A stretch of 64,000 nt of DNA from Termitidicoccus mucosus (GTDB taxonomy: Bacteria; Verrucomicrobiota; Verrucomicrobiia; Opitutales; Opitutaceae): the NCBI RefSeq assembly GCF_038725785.1, contig NZ_CP109796.1, forward strand, positions 5,766,501-5,830,500, in the 5' to 3' direction. The position numbers and the translations under genes were made by a program. Under the pieces are notes generated by a model. It saw only the letters and a program-made list of their open reading frames with translations, did not search any database and was not told the DNA's origin. Positions 50,556 to 61,300 of this stretch are shown piece after piece (position 1 is the first letter of the stretch; each line of letters begins with the position of its first letter).

Positions 50556-52064
50556 TCACACTCCATACAGCGTGCCGTAACGCTCCGCGAGGTGGCGCAG
50601 CAGAAACCTGGGGGACAACTCCTCGCCGGTCACGTGGCGCGCGAGGCCGAGGACATCGAAGCGCTTGCCCTGCGCATGGACGTTTTCGCGCAGCCACGCG
50701 AGCAGCCACGAGAAGTCGCCGCGCGCGAAATCCTCCTCCAGCCCCGGCCGCAGCTCCAGGGCGCGATACCAGAGCTGCGCGGCGAGCATGTTGCCGATGC
50801 AGTAGCTCGGGAAATAGCCGAACATGCCGCCGCTCCAGTGCACGTCCTGCAGCACGCCCTCGCGGTCGCACGCCGGGCGCAGCCCGAGCAGCTCCTCCGA
50901 GGCGGCGTTCCACGCGGCGGGCAGGTCGCGCACGGCCAGCGCGCCGGAGAAGAGCTTTTTCTCGAGCTCGAAGCGCAGGATGATGTGCAGGTTGTAGGTG
51001 ACCTCGTCGGCCTGCGTGCGGATGAGCGTCGGCGCGACCTCGTTGACCGCGCGGTAAAGCTCCTCCGTCGGGACATCGCGCAATTGCTCCGGAAACAATT
51101 CGCGGAAGCGCGGCTCGAAAAACCGCCAGAAACCGCGCCCCCGCGCCACCTGGTTTTCCCAGAGGCGGCTTTGCGATTCGTGCGTGCCCATGCCCGCGGC
51201 CTGCCCGAGCGCCGTGTGGTGATGCTCCGCCGGCAGGCCCTGCTCATACAAGCCGTGCCCCGTCTCGTGAATCGCGCTGAAGAGCGAGTCGAGCGGGTTG
51301 TCCGCGTCGAAGCGCGTGGTCATGCGGATGTCCTCGCCGGAACCCGAGCAGAACGGATGGACCGACACGTCGATGCGCCCGTGCCGGTAGTCGAAGCCGA
51401 TGCGCTCCGTGACCTCGCGCAGGAATTCGCGCTGCCGCTCCACGGGAAAACCGCGCAGCACGACCACCGGCGCGCGCGCGGCCGCGGCGGTGATGGCGCG
51501 CACGAGCGGCACCAGCCCGGTCTTCAGCTCGGAGAACAGCCGCTCCGTCGCCGCCGCCGTCATGCCGGGATCGAACTGGTCGATGAGGCAGTCGTAGGGA
51601 TTGTATTCGAATCCCAGATACGCGGCCTCGCGCCGCGCCAGCCCGATGTTTTTTTCCAGGACCGGGGCGAAGGAGGCGAAGTCGGATTTCTCGCGCGCCT
51701 GCGTCCAGGCGTGATAGCCGCGGCTGCCTTGCTCGGCTTTCTCGCGGACGAACTCGGCGGGCAGTTTCGTGGCGCGGTCGTGGTCCCGCCGCGCCCAGCG
51801 GATGACGAGGCGCGCCGCCTCGCCGGGCGTCGCGGCGGCGCCCGGCTTTTCCAGTTCCGCGAGCAGTTCGCCCGTGCGCGCATCGGCGGCGACCGCGTGA
51901 TGCAGGTCCGCGAGCAGCGCGCATTGCGCGGCGCGCAAGGGCGCGCCCCCGGGCGGCAGGTTCACCTGCTCGTCCCATCCCATCACGCTGCTGATGGATT
52001 CGAGCAGTTGGGCGCGTTTCAGTCGTTCGAGAAGTTCGGAATACAGCGGCGAGGATTCAGCCAT
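50556..52064 (-). CDS. Carboxypeptidase Taq, M32 family
   Basis: 502 residues, the usual size. The zinc site is AIHETGHGLYEQGLP (HEXXH), with the third ligand region GMGTHESQSRLWENQVARG. N-terminal features such as MGWDEQVNLPPGGAPLRAAQ are family-typical. A cytosolic metal-dependent exopeptidase of broad specificity. The start at 52064 is preferred to an upstream codon that gives an Arg/Pro-rich lead. It is the first gene of a possible two-gene unit with the regulator. Confidence 0.95.
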   Translation of the reverse strand: MAESSPLYSELLERLKRAQLLESISSVMGWDEQVNLPPGGAPLRAAQCALLADLHHAVAADARTGELLAELEKPGAAATPGEAARLVIRWARRDHDRATKLPAEFVREKAEQGSRGYHAWTQAREKSDFASFAPVLEKNIGLARREAAYLGFEYNPYDCLIDQFDPGMTAAATERLFSELKTGLVPLVRAITAAAARAPVVVLRGFPVERQREFLREVTERIGFDYRHGRIDVSVHPFCSGSGEDIRMTTRFDADNPLDSLFSAIHETGHGLYEQGLPAEHHHTALGQAAGMGTHESQSRLWENQVARGRGFWRFFEPRFRELFPEQLRDVPTEELYRAVNEVAPTLIRTQADEVTYNLHIILRFELEKKLFSGALAVRDLPAAWNAASEELLGLRPACDREGVLQDVHWSGGMFGYFPSYCIGNMLAAQLWYRALELRPGLEEDFARGDFSWLLAWLRENVHAQGKRFDVLGLARHVTGEELSPRFLLRHLAERYGTLYGV

Positions 52065-52156
52065 GAAGCATGACGATGGACGAGGGCGTGTTCTCCGCAA
52101 GCATCGGGCGCGCGATTAGGCTGGAACGAGGGCGCCTGCTTTGTTTTTTTCCCGGC

Positions 52157-52318
52157 ATGATGAAAAAGACAGTGACGGTGGTTTTGCTGGCGGCGTGGCT
52201 TTTGGCGGCGTGCGGTTGCAGTTCGTTCCGCGCCTGGGGCGCGGGCGGCAGCGGCGGGGACTCGGTGGCCGGCGCGGGTATGTCGGTGCCGCTGGGGAAA
52301 AGCGGCAGCAAGAAGTGA
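52157..52318 (+). CDS. Very small lipoprotein
   Basis: 53 residues. A lipoprotein signal peptide, MMKKTVTVVLLAAWLLAACG, has the lipobox LAAC. A short Gly/Ser-rich mature part of about 34 residues follows (GAGGSGGDSVAGAGMSVPLG). Entericidin-like or a structural anchor are possibilities, and nothing specific is visible. It is divergent from the M32 gene. Confidence 0.65.
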   Translation: MMKKTVTVVLLAAWLLAACGCSSFRAWGAGGSGGDSVAGAGMSVPLGKSGSKK

Positions 52319-52394
52319 GCGGCGGAAAACGGCGGCCGGGCGGGACCGGGCGGCCGGCTCCGTGCCGCTCATGAAATCCGATCCGTCGAGCCAA

Positions 52395-52425
52395 GCCGGT
52401 TTGTAATCCATTAGGCTACAAAATG
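52395..52425. repeat. Degenerate GCCGGTTTG palindrome
   Basis: GCCGGTTTGTAATCCATTAGG followed by CTACAAAATG resembles the 33-bp elements at 4733 and 45740 with several changes. Low confidence because the right arm is incomplete. Confidence 0.4.
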
Positions 52426-52461
52426 TCTTTTGCGGGCGCAGGGCTGGCCCGTGGCGCGGCA

Positions 52462-54438
52462 TCACTGGACGGGCGGGGCGGGGCAGTTCAGGGCGGCTGC
52501 GGTGGCGCGGATGATTTCGATTTCGGCAGGCGCGATGCTGGCATCGGAACTGGCGGCGGCAATGAGCGCGGAGAGAAGCGTTTTCTTGATGGCGGGCGAG
52601 GCGTGGTCGAGGTGGTCGAGCGCGCGGATGAGGGCGTCGGGATCGGCGTTGCCGACCGGCAGGAGGGCGAGTTTCGCGCGGGTGACCTCGTCGAATTTTT
52701 CCGCCCCGGCGGCGAAGGCGCGCACGGCGGATTCGGGGACGGCGGCGCCGGCGTGGGCGAGCGCGCTGAGGAGCAGGCCGATCTCGGCGGCGAGCGGCGC
52801 GGCGGCGGTGACAAGGCGCGGGTTGCGCTCGGGCGGGCGGAGATTGCGCTGGATGACGCGGCGGAGCGCGAATTCGGCGAGGCTGGTCTTGCCGTCGGCG
52901 GCGATGAATGCGTCCACGGCCTGAAGGAAGGATTCGATTTGCGCGGGCGGAAGGGTGCGGAGCGCGGGCAGCGCGAGGTCGAGCAGCGGGAGGCGGGCGC
53001 GGGCGGGCAGGGCGGCGGCGGGCGGCAGCGCGGCGGCGTAGGCCTCGCGTTCGGTGGTGGCGAGGACGCCGTCGGCGACAGTTTGTTGTTTCGCGGCGAC
53101 GGCGGCATCGGCGGGGTCGCGGAGGAGCGCAAGGATGAGGGCGCGGACGCGTTCGGGATCGTGGGCGGTCTCGCGGAGCGCAGGCGGAATGGTTTTGAGC
53201 GTTTCGGCGCCAAGCGAGGGATCGGGCGCGGAAGCGACGGCGAGCGCGGCGAGGAATTCGGCGGAGGGAATGGGCGGGGGCGTGGCCGCGCCAGTCGCGC
53301 CGCCAACGCCGGGGATGGCCGCGCCGATGACGGGGAGCGGAGGAGGCGGGGAAGGGCGGGGCTTGCGCGCGGGCGGCTCGCCAGCGTCGGCGCGCGGTTT
53401 GAGCTTGGCGGAAAAATTGCCGTCGAAGGAGGGGTCGATGGCCTTGATGCGCTCGGCGAGCGGCGGGTGCGTGGCGAAGAGTCCGCCGAAGGAGCTGCGG
53501 AGCGCGCTGGCGAAGAACATGTGGCTGGTCTCGGTGGCGTGCGCGTTGGCGATGCGGGAGCCGGTGGCGCGCGCGCCGATTTTGCGGAGCGCGCCGGCGA
53601 TGCCGTCGGGATTGCGCGTGAACTGGACGGCGGAGGCATCGGCGAGAAACTCGCGCTGGCGCGAGACGGCGGCCTGGATGAGCCGCCCGAAGAAAACGCC
53701 GAGGTAGCCGATGATGATGAGCGCCAGGCCGAGGACGAGGAAGGCGGCGGCGCCTCCTCCTTTTTTGTCACCGGAGCGGCGCGAGCCGGAGGAAGCGGCG
53801 GCGCGCAGGACGACACGGCCGATGAGCGTGAGGAGCAGGATGCCGAAGAGCAGGCCGATGAGGCGGATGTTGAGCCGCATGTCGCCGTTGAGGATGTGGC
53901 TGAACTCGTGCGCGACGACGCCCTGGAGTTCGTCGCGGGTGAGAGTGTCGAGCGCGCCCTGGGTGACGGCCACGGCGGCATCGTCGGGCGAGTAGCCGGC
54001 GGCGAAGGCGTTGATGCCCTCCTCGGGAAGGATGTAGATTTCGGGGACGCGCACGCCGGAGGCGATGGCCATTTCCTCGACGACGTTCACGAGCCTGCGT
54101 TTTTGCGGATCGGTGGTGCCGGGCGTGACGAGGATGCCGCCGACCGACCTCGCGACGACTCCGCCGCCGCCGCGCAGCGAGATGATTTTGAAGAGGCTGC
54201 CGAGCGCGATGACGGCGATGGTGATGCCGGCGGTGCCGAGGAAGAGTTGCGGATCCCAGTAGCGGACGAGGAAGGGCGCGTCCGGCGGGTAAGGGTAGCC
54301 ATCGGCGGAGGTCTCGGTCAGCGCGAGGATGAGAACAGCGTAGATGGAGAGAATGATCGCGACGACAGCCGCGAGGTAGAAGAAGACGAGGCGGCCGGAT
54401 TTTTTGCGGGCGTGGTCCTGGGCTTGAAAGAAATCCAT
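52462..54438 (-). CDS. M48-family membrane metalloprotease with C-terminal helical extension
   Basis: 658 residues. Two N-terminal membrane helices (VFFYLAAVVAIILSIYAVLIL and FLGTAGITIAVIALGSLFKI) precede the catalytic domain with GVVAHEFSHILNGD (HEXXH). Two more helices follow (LIGLLFGILLLTLIGRVVL and AFLVLGLALIIIGYLGVFF), and the third-ligand region is near REFLADASAVQFTR. The family is HtpX-like. The last 300 residues are an Ala/Pro linker and a helical domain with the TerB-like segment FIAADGKTSLAEFALRRV. It follows lemA on the same strand, a common pair in envelope quality control. Confidence 0.9.
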   Translation of the reverse strand: MDFFQAQDHARKKSGRLVFFYLAAVVAIILSIYAVLILALTETSADGYPYPPDAPFLVRYWDPQLFLGTAGITIAVIALGSLFKIISLRGGGGVVARSVGGILVTPGTTDPQKRRLVNVVEEMAIASGVRVPEIYILPEEGINAFAAGYSPDDAAVAVTQGALDTLTRDELQGVVAHEFSHILNGDMRLNIRLIGLLFGILLLTLIGRVVLRAAASSGSRRSGDKKGGGAAAFLVLGLALIIIGYLGVFFGRLIQAAVSRQREFLADASAVQFTRNPDGIAGALRKIGARATGSRIANAHATETSHMFFASALRSSFGGLFATHPPLAERIKAIDPSFDGNFSAKLKPRADAGEPPARKPRPSPPPPLPVIGAAIPGVGGATGAATPPPIPSAEFLAALAVASAPDPSLGAETLKTIPPALRETAHDPERVRALILALLRDPADAAVAAKQQTVADGVLATTEREAYAAALPPAAALPARARLPLLDLALPALRTLPPAQIESFLQAVDAFIAADGKTSLAEFALRRVIQRNLRPPERNPRLVTAAAPLAAEIGLLLSALAHAGAAVPESAVRAFAAGAEKFDEVTRAKLALLPVGNADPDALIRALDHLDHASPAIKKTLLSALIAAASSDASIAPAEIEIIRATAAALNCPAPPVQ

Positions 54439-54482
54439 GACGAGAAAGGGAGCGGTGGCGGCAGGGTTTTTATTGGCATGAA

Positions 54483-54510
54483 AAACGCGGGCGACTCACG
54501 GCCCGCGTTT
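54483..54510 (-). terminator. Terminator-like hairpin between lemA and the M48 gene
   Basis: On the minus strand AAACGCGGGC pairs with GCCCGCGTTT around CGTGAGTC, followed by further T residues. It lies in the 122-bp space after lemA and would reduce readthrough into the protease gene. Confidence 0.75.
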
Positions 54511-54560
54511 GAGTGGAAGTCCGAATTCGCCCGGTTTGCGGGATGCGGTATCGGGGCGTC

Positions 54561-55151
54561 TCAGCCAAACGACACTTTCGGGGCCTGGCGCTCGGCGGGG
54601 GTGTCGACCTGGAAGAGCTCGGCGGGGCCGAAACCGAACATGCCGGCGAAGATCACCGAGGGGAACACCTCGCGCTGGGTGTTGTAGGTCATCACGGAGT
54701 CGTTGTAGGCCTGCCGGGCAAAGGCGATCTTGTTCTCGGTGGAGGTGAGCTCCTCGGTGAGCTGCATCATGTTCTGGTTGGCCTTGAGGTCGGGATACTG
54801 CTCGGCCACGACCATGAGGCGGGAGAGCGCGCCGCCGAGACCGGACTCGGCGTTGAGGAGCGATTTGACCGCGCCGGCGTCGGCGGGGTTGGCGGCGGCG
54901 GCCTTCGAGGCGGCGTAGGCGGTGTTGCGCGCGGCGATGACGGCCTCGAGCGTCTCGCGCTCGTGTTTCATGTAGGCCTTGGCGGTCTCCACGAGGTTGG
55001 GAATGAGGTCATAGCGGCGCTTGAGTTGCACGTCGATTTGCGCGAAGGCGTTCTTGAAGCGGTTGCGCAGGCCGACGAGCTTGTTGTAGATGCCGATGAC
55101 AAAGAGGACGAGCAGGACAATGATGCCGAGCGTGATGATGAGTGGTATCAT
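54561..55151 (-). CDS. LemA family protein
   Basis: 196 residues. One N-terminal membrane helix (IPLIITLGIIVLLVLFVIGI) is followed by the LemA signature YNKLVGLRNRFKNAFAQIDV and QLKRRYDLIPNLVETAKAYM. The long helical hairpin and ENKIAFARQAYNDSVMTYNT are typical. The role is unsettled; relatives act in envelope stress with an HtpX-type protease, which is the next gene. The start at 55151 follows the family N-terminus. Confidence 0.93.
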   Translation of the reverse strand: MIPLIITLGIIVLLVLFVIGIYNKLVGLRNRFKNAFAQIDVQLKRRYDLIPNLVETAKAYMKHERETLEAVIAARNTAYAASKAAAANPADAGAVKSLLNAESGLGGALSRLMVVAEQYPDLKANQNMMQLTEELTSTENKIAFARQAYNDSVMTYNTQREVFPSVIFAGMFGFGPAELFQVDTPAERQAPKVSFG

Positions 55152-55366
55152 GGTTTTGGATATGGATTGCGGTTGGCGACAACGGACTGATCAGGGCGGA
55201 GAATGAGGGATGCGCTGGAACAGAGAAACCAAAAATTTCCAGGGGCCCGCGCTGTGCGCGTGGCGCGTGCCTTTCGGTCTGGCGGAGTCAGGAGGCCGCG
55301 CGAGGGGGGGCTGGGGGGCCGGGCAGTGCGGGTGTTGTCTGGGTCTGGGGGCGGTGTTGTCATTGC

Positions 55367-58300
55367 CTACCAGAGTCTGCGGTAGCCGAGGTTGAGGGAC
55401 CAGGGGCGTTGATAGTGGCGTGCGGTGGCGTATTCGTAGTCCGCATGCCACTGGCTGGAGTCGTTGATGCGGTAGCTTGCGCCAAAACCGAACTCGACCC
55501 GTTTGCCGTCGTAGGAGGGGGAGAGGTGCTTGTCGTGGGCGTGGAGGGTGCCGCCGTCGGAGTCGACCGCGGCGGCGCCGAGCCTGCCGTAGGGGTTCCA
55601 TTTGCCGCCGGCGGACTGGCGGCCGAAGCGCAGGAGGGCGCGGTACTGGGCGGAGCGGAGCGAGTCCTGGGCGACGTGGAGGCGCAGGCTCTCCGGGGAG
55701 GTCTCGAAGCTGTCGCCGGACAGCCAGAGGAGGGAGGCCTGCAGGGCGGGTTCGAGCCACCAGCCGCCGGCGCGCCGGAGGCGGCGGCCCGCCTCGATGC
55801 TGCCGCCGAGGGCGCGGCTGGTGTAGCGGCCCTGGATGGAGCGCAGGTCCGGGGTGCGCGCGTCGATTTTGTTGATGTAGCGGCCGGCGCGCACGACGGC
55901 GTCGGCGAACCAGCCGTCGTCGTGCAGGCGCGTGAGGTAGGCGCCGAGCGTCACGCTGTTGCTGGTGTTGTCGCCGCGGCGGTCGAAGTCGCGGCTGATC
56001 GAGCCCATGTCGATGAAGGCGCCGAGGAGGCTGGCGGCGGTGCCGGCGGGGAAGAGTTTGTCCATGCCGGCGGTGAGGCCGCCGCCGTACTGGTCGAAAC
56101 CGCGGCCGGTGACGCTGTTGGTCGCGTTCATGCGGTAGGCGCGGCTGCGCACCCAGAGGTTGCCGGAAGAAGCGGCGGGTGTCGGGTGGCGGGTGGCGGG
56201 CAGATTCTCAGCTCTCACTTCGCCCATGCGCAGGTGGAGGGAGTCGAGGGCGGTGTTCCAGTCCAGGGGGATGGTGGAGGCGGTGTCGAGGATGACGTCG
56301 GCGGCGTTGGACAGGCCGGTGTCGGCGAGGTACCAGTTGCTGGCGACGGGCATGAGCGGCGAGCCGTCGCCGCGGTTGAGCTCGTAGGCGGTCAGGCCGA
56401 AGTCGATCTTGCCGTTGTTGGTGTCGAGGGCGAACTCGGCCAGGCCGTTGCCGGTGGCGATCAGCTCGAAGGAGGCGCTTTGCGTGCCGGGCTGGCCGGT
56501 GTAATGGACGCGGACTTGGTGCGGGGCGGCGGCGTCGGCGGCGATGACGAGGCTGTTGGCCTTCATGCCGGCGGCGGGGTCGAGGCCGGCGGCGCCGGTG
56601 AAGTCCACGTTGAACTCGAAGCGGCCGGGGCCCGCGCCGAGGGTCTCGATGCGGGCGCGGTGGTAGGCGGCGGCGGAGGCGGCGAAGCCGGCGGCTCGGC
56701 GAAGGCGAGGAGGCCGCCGTTGAGGTGCAGCGTGCCGAGCCGGGCGCCGGGGGTGTCGATGCGGAGGGCGGAGGCGGCGTTGTGGAGCGTGACCACGGTG
56801 GCGGCGGCGCCGAGGGCGAGGCTGGAGCGCATGGTGACGACGGCGTTGTCAATGCTGACCAACGCCATGGTGTTGTCGCGGGCGATGGCGAGCGTGCTGC
56901 TGATGACGGAGAGGGCGCCGGAGCCGCTGAAGGTGTTTTGCGAGACGCCGGCGGCGATGCCGCGATACTCGAAGGCGGCGCCGGCCGCGATGTCCACGCT
57001 GGCGGTGCCGAGCGCGGCGATATGGGCCGCGGCGAGGGTGCCGGAGCGGATGGCGGCGGTGCCGCCAAAGGCGTTGGCGCGGGCGATGGCGACGGCGGAT
57101 GCGCCGTCCTGATGAACGAGCCCTGGCTGCCGGAGAACGCGGTGGCGAAGGTGCCGCCGGCGGCGGTGTCGAGGATGAGGGTGGCGGCGGCGGAGTCGAG
57201 CGCGAGGGTGCCCGAGTCGCCGAGGCCTTGCACGTGCGCGAGGCGCACGGTGCCGGTGGTGGCGACCAGCGCGGCAAAGCCGGTGTTGGCGGCGTGGATG
57301 TCGAGGAGGCCGGCGGCGAGGTGCAGCGTGCCGGTGCCTTGCAGGCCGTCCGCGCCGAGGATGAGGCCGCCGGCGAGGTCTGCGTGGTGTGGTTGAGATT
57401 GAAGGCGGCGCTGTCCGAGACGGAGAGGAACGCGGTGTGGCCGAGGGCGCCGGAAGCGCCGGCGACGAGGGTGCCGCCGGTGACGAGGTGGCGCCGGTGT
57501 AGGTGTTGGCGGGGTTGTTGAGCCAGATGGCGCCGGTGGCGCTGATTTGCAGGTTGCCGGAGCCGGAGACGAGGGCGTGGAGTTCGTGTCCGCCGGGGGT
57601 CGTGCCGCCGGTGATGGCGCCGAGGAAGGCGGTCTCGTGGTCGAGGACGGTGGTGCGGCCCGCGAGCAGGTCGAGGGCGGTGAGCGTGTAGGCGAGGTGG
57701 AGGCCGGTGTTGCCGGCGAGGGCGGCAAAGTTGTAGGTGCCGCTGGCGGTGAGCGTGCCGGACTGCACGATGTCGTTTTGCGCGGCGCTGCTGATGCTGC
57801 TGCCGTTCTGGTCGACGAGGTGACTGCCGGTGACGAGGGTCTTGCTGCCGGCGGCGAGGGTGTCGCTCTGGACGAGCAGGAGGCTCATGCCCTCGTCCTG
57901 CCGGAGTAGCGGGAGGCCGCCGTTGCCGGTGAAGCTGCCGGTGTCCACGCGGATGACGGTGTCGCGGACATCGAGGACGCCGGTGCTGACGATGCCGTCG
58001 GCCTGGGTGCCGCTCGCGCCGAGGGTGAAGGTGATCGTGCCGCTGGCGAGCGCGAGGTTGCCGATTTGCTGCGTGCCGCTGCCGACGGTGGTGTGATTGC
58101 CGTCGTCGAGCTGCAGCGTGGCGTCGGCGAGCGCGGCGGTGTTCACGCCGGAGAGGTCGAAGGCGCTGTGGCCCAGGGCGAGGGTGCCGTGGAAGCCGGC
58201 GGGAGGCGGGGGCAGGGCGGCGGGCGTGAAGGCGAAGGCGCTGCCGGAGGTGTCGACGGAGAGCACGCCGGTGCCGGTGAGGGCGTTGGCGTAGTTCCAG

Positions 58301-61300
58301 CCGGCGGAGGCGGTGATGACCAGGCGGCCGTCGACGTGCGTGGCGGCGTCGCCGAGGTTTTGCTGTTGGGTGACGGAGGCGGTGCCGGAGGCGGTGACGT
58401 CCCAGGCGGCGAGGGCGTTGCTGCCGGTGAGGATCACGCCGGGGTCGATGATGGTGGTGCCGGAGCCGAGGAGGTTGTTGGCAAAGATGCCGCTGGCGGC
58501 GAGGACGAGGGCGGCGTGGTTGGTGATGTCGCCGGTGCCGGTGCCGTGGAGGTCGCTGAGGGTGAGGGTGCCGCCGGCGACGGTGGTGACGCCGGTGAAG
58601 GCGTTGGACCGGGCAATCGTCAGGTTGCCCGCGCCGTCCTTGACGAAGGTGCCGGAGCCGCCGAGGGCGTTGGCGAGGGTTTCGGCGGCGGTGCTGGAGA
58701 GGGTGAGGAGGCCGTCGGCGGCGAGGGCGGCGGAGCCGAGGTGGGCGGCCGAGCCGGCGCCGAGCGCGGTGTTTTGGGCGATGGCGAAGGTGCCGCCGAA
58801 GGCGGTGTTCGCGCCGGTGAGGGCCACGGTGCTGCCGGCGGCGAGGGCGAAGCGGCCCTGGCCGCCGAGGCGCTTGGAGAAGGCGCCGGTGGAGGAGACC
58901 AGCAGGAGCTCCGCGTCGGCGGCGATGGCGGTGGCGCCGGTGGCGCCGAGGGCCTGCGTGTGGTGGAGCGTGGTCGTGCCGGTGACGCCGATGTCGGCGG
59001 CGAAGGCGGCGTTGGTGCCGGTGATGTCCACGTTTCCGCCGAGGCCGAGCGAGCCGGAGCCGAGAAGGGCGCCGTCAATCCGGCCGCCGCCGAGGGTCTG
59101 GGTGTTGCCGGCGAGGTCGTAGGCGGCGTTGGCGGCCAGCGCGAGGTGCGAAGTGCGGCCGAGGGCGTCGTCGGCGCCGGCGATGAGGGTGCCGCCGGTG
59201 ATGAGCGTCGTGCCGGTGTAGCGGTTGGAGGCATTGAGCGTGATGGCGGAGGCGGGGGAGAGGGCGAGGTGGCCGCTGCCGGTGATGACGGCCTTGAAAT
59301 CGTTGCCGCCGGCGGGCGCGGTGGTGTCGCTGTCGAGCAGGAGCGTCCGGCCGGCGAGGATGTCCACCGCGACGAGGCCGTAGCTGACATGCAGGCCGTT
59401 GTTGGCGGAGGCGTCGCGGCCGGCGAGGCCGTAGCCGTAGGTGCCGGTGGCGACTTGCGTGCCGGACTGGCTGATGGCGGCGGACTGGGTGGCACTGACG
59501 AGCGCGCCGGTGGCGAGGTCCACCAGCGCGATGCCGCCGATGTTGCCGGTGGTGGTCGCGGAGGAGGCGAGCCGGGTGAGCGCGCCGTCGTCCTGCTGGA
59601 GCAGCGGGGTCTGGGCGACGGCGGGGGCGGTGCCGCTTTGCGGGATGCGCACGCCGACGGTGCCGCTGGCGAGGTGGATCGTGCCGGTGGCGGCGACGAA
59701 GGCGGGCGAAACGATGTCGGCGGGGACGTTGGTGTCGAAGTCCACGCGGCCGCCGTCGAGCGCGAGGCCGGCGAGCGTGTGGGTGCCGGTGCCGACGAGG
59801 GTGCGGTTGCCGGAGCCGGAGGAGAGCGTGGCGTTGGCGAGCGCGCCGCCGGTGAGCGTGAAGGTGCTGTTGCGCAGCGCGGCGGTGCCGGTGAAGCCGG
59901 CGCTGAGCGCGCCGGAGGCGAAGTTGAAAGTTGGCGTCGAAGCGCCGAGGTCGACCGCGAGCAGGCCCGCGCCTTGGAGGGTGCTGGCAAAGGTGTAGGC
60001 GCTGGCGAAGGCGCCGGTGAGGGTCGCGCCGCCGGCGATGTCCACCAGGCCTGCGCCGAGGGCGGCGGTGTGCGTGACGCGCAGCTCGCCCGCCTGCACG
60101 CTGGTGCTGCCGGTGTAACTGTTGCTCGCGCTGAGGACGAGCAGGCCCGCGCCGGCCTTGGTCAGCGAGCCGCCGTCCCAGCCGGAGGCGTTGGCGGGGG
60201 ATTCGTCGGCGAGGGCAACGTCCACCTCGAAGGCGCCGCCCGGGCCGACGGTGAAGGTGCCGTGCGCGAGGGCGGTGCCGCTCTGCCAGGTCAGTTGCGT
60301 GCCCAGCACGTAGTCGGTGCCGCCGGTGGCGACGAAGGCGTTGTGGGTGAGGTAATCGACGGGGCTGGTGCCGCCGTTGATGGTCTTTGCCGCGAAATCG
60401 CCCGTGATGGTGCCGGTCGTGCGGATGAGCACCCGGGCGGGCGCGGCGAGCACCTCGCCGGCGCGGGTGCCGCTGGTGGTGCCGGTGAAGCCGTCCACCA
60501 CCAGGGCGCCGCCGAGCGCCGCCGTCCGCGCGGTCAGGTAGGCCGTCGTCCGGCCGGGCTCGAGGGCGAGGGCGAGCGTGGATTGGGCGTTTTGGAAATA
60601 CGTGCCGCCGACGGCCAGCGAGCCGCTTTCGCGGAGGGCGAGCGAGCCGGTGCCGGCGAGGCCGTTATAAAAGTCGGCGCCGGCCGTCCACAACGCCGCG
60701 CCGCCGATCGCGGCCGCGCCGGCGGCGTTGTTGTTGTAGCCGAGGTAGGCGTCCTGGGCGGTGCCGATGCTGCCGCTCCCGCCGAGCACGAGCGCGCCCG
60801 TGCCGCTGTAGCCGACGTAGAATGTCGTGGCGCTGCTCCAGAACCCGCCGCCGCCGACCGTGGCCGTGCCCGTCGCGGTTGCCGAGTAGCCGAGGTAACC
60901 ATGCCCGGCGGTGCTGACACTGCCGCTCTCGCTGATGAGCAGGCTGCCGGTGCCGTCGGTGCCGACGAACAAGTCGCCCGCGACCTGCCAGAAGGCCGTG
61001 CCGCTCACGTCCACCTGGCCGAAGCCGTCGTCGATGAAGGCCGTGCCGCCGGTGGACACGCGGCCGCCGCCGGCGATGGCCAGGTAACCGGTGCCGCTGC
61101 CGCCGACGTGCAGGTCGCCCGCCGTGCCCCAGGACCCGCTGCCGCCGACGGTGACCCACGCCGTGGTGCCGGCGCCGGCGATGTAACCGGCCGCGCCGCC
61201 GACGTGGCCGGTGATGGCCAGGGTGCCGCCGCCGGCGAAGGTCGTGCCGCTATAGCCGTTGCTGGCGCTGAGGATGAGCAGGCCGTCGCCGAGCTTGGCG

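Noticed and set aside
55152-55366. A small gene between lemA and the autotransporter end
   Set aside because: Plus-strand frames here are Arg/Gly-rich and overlap the barrel end. No ribosome site or known domain. The 215 bp hold nothing I can support.
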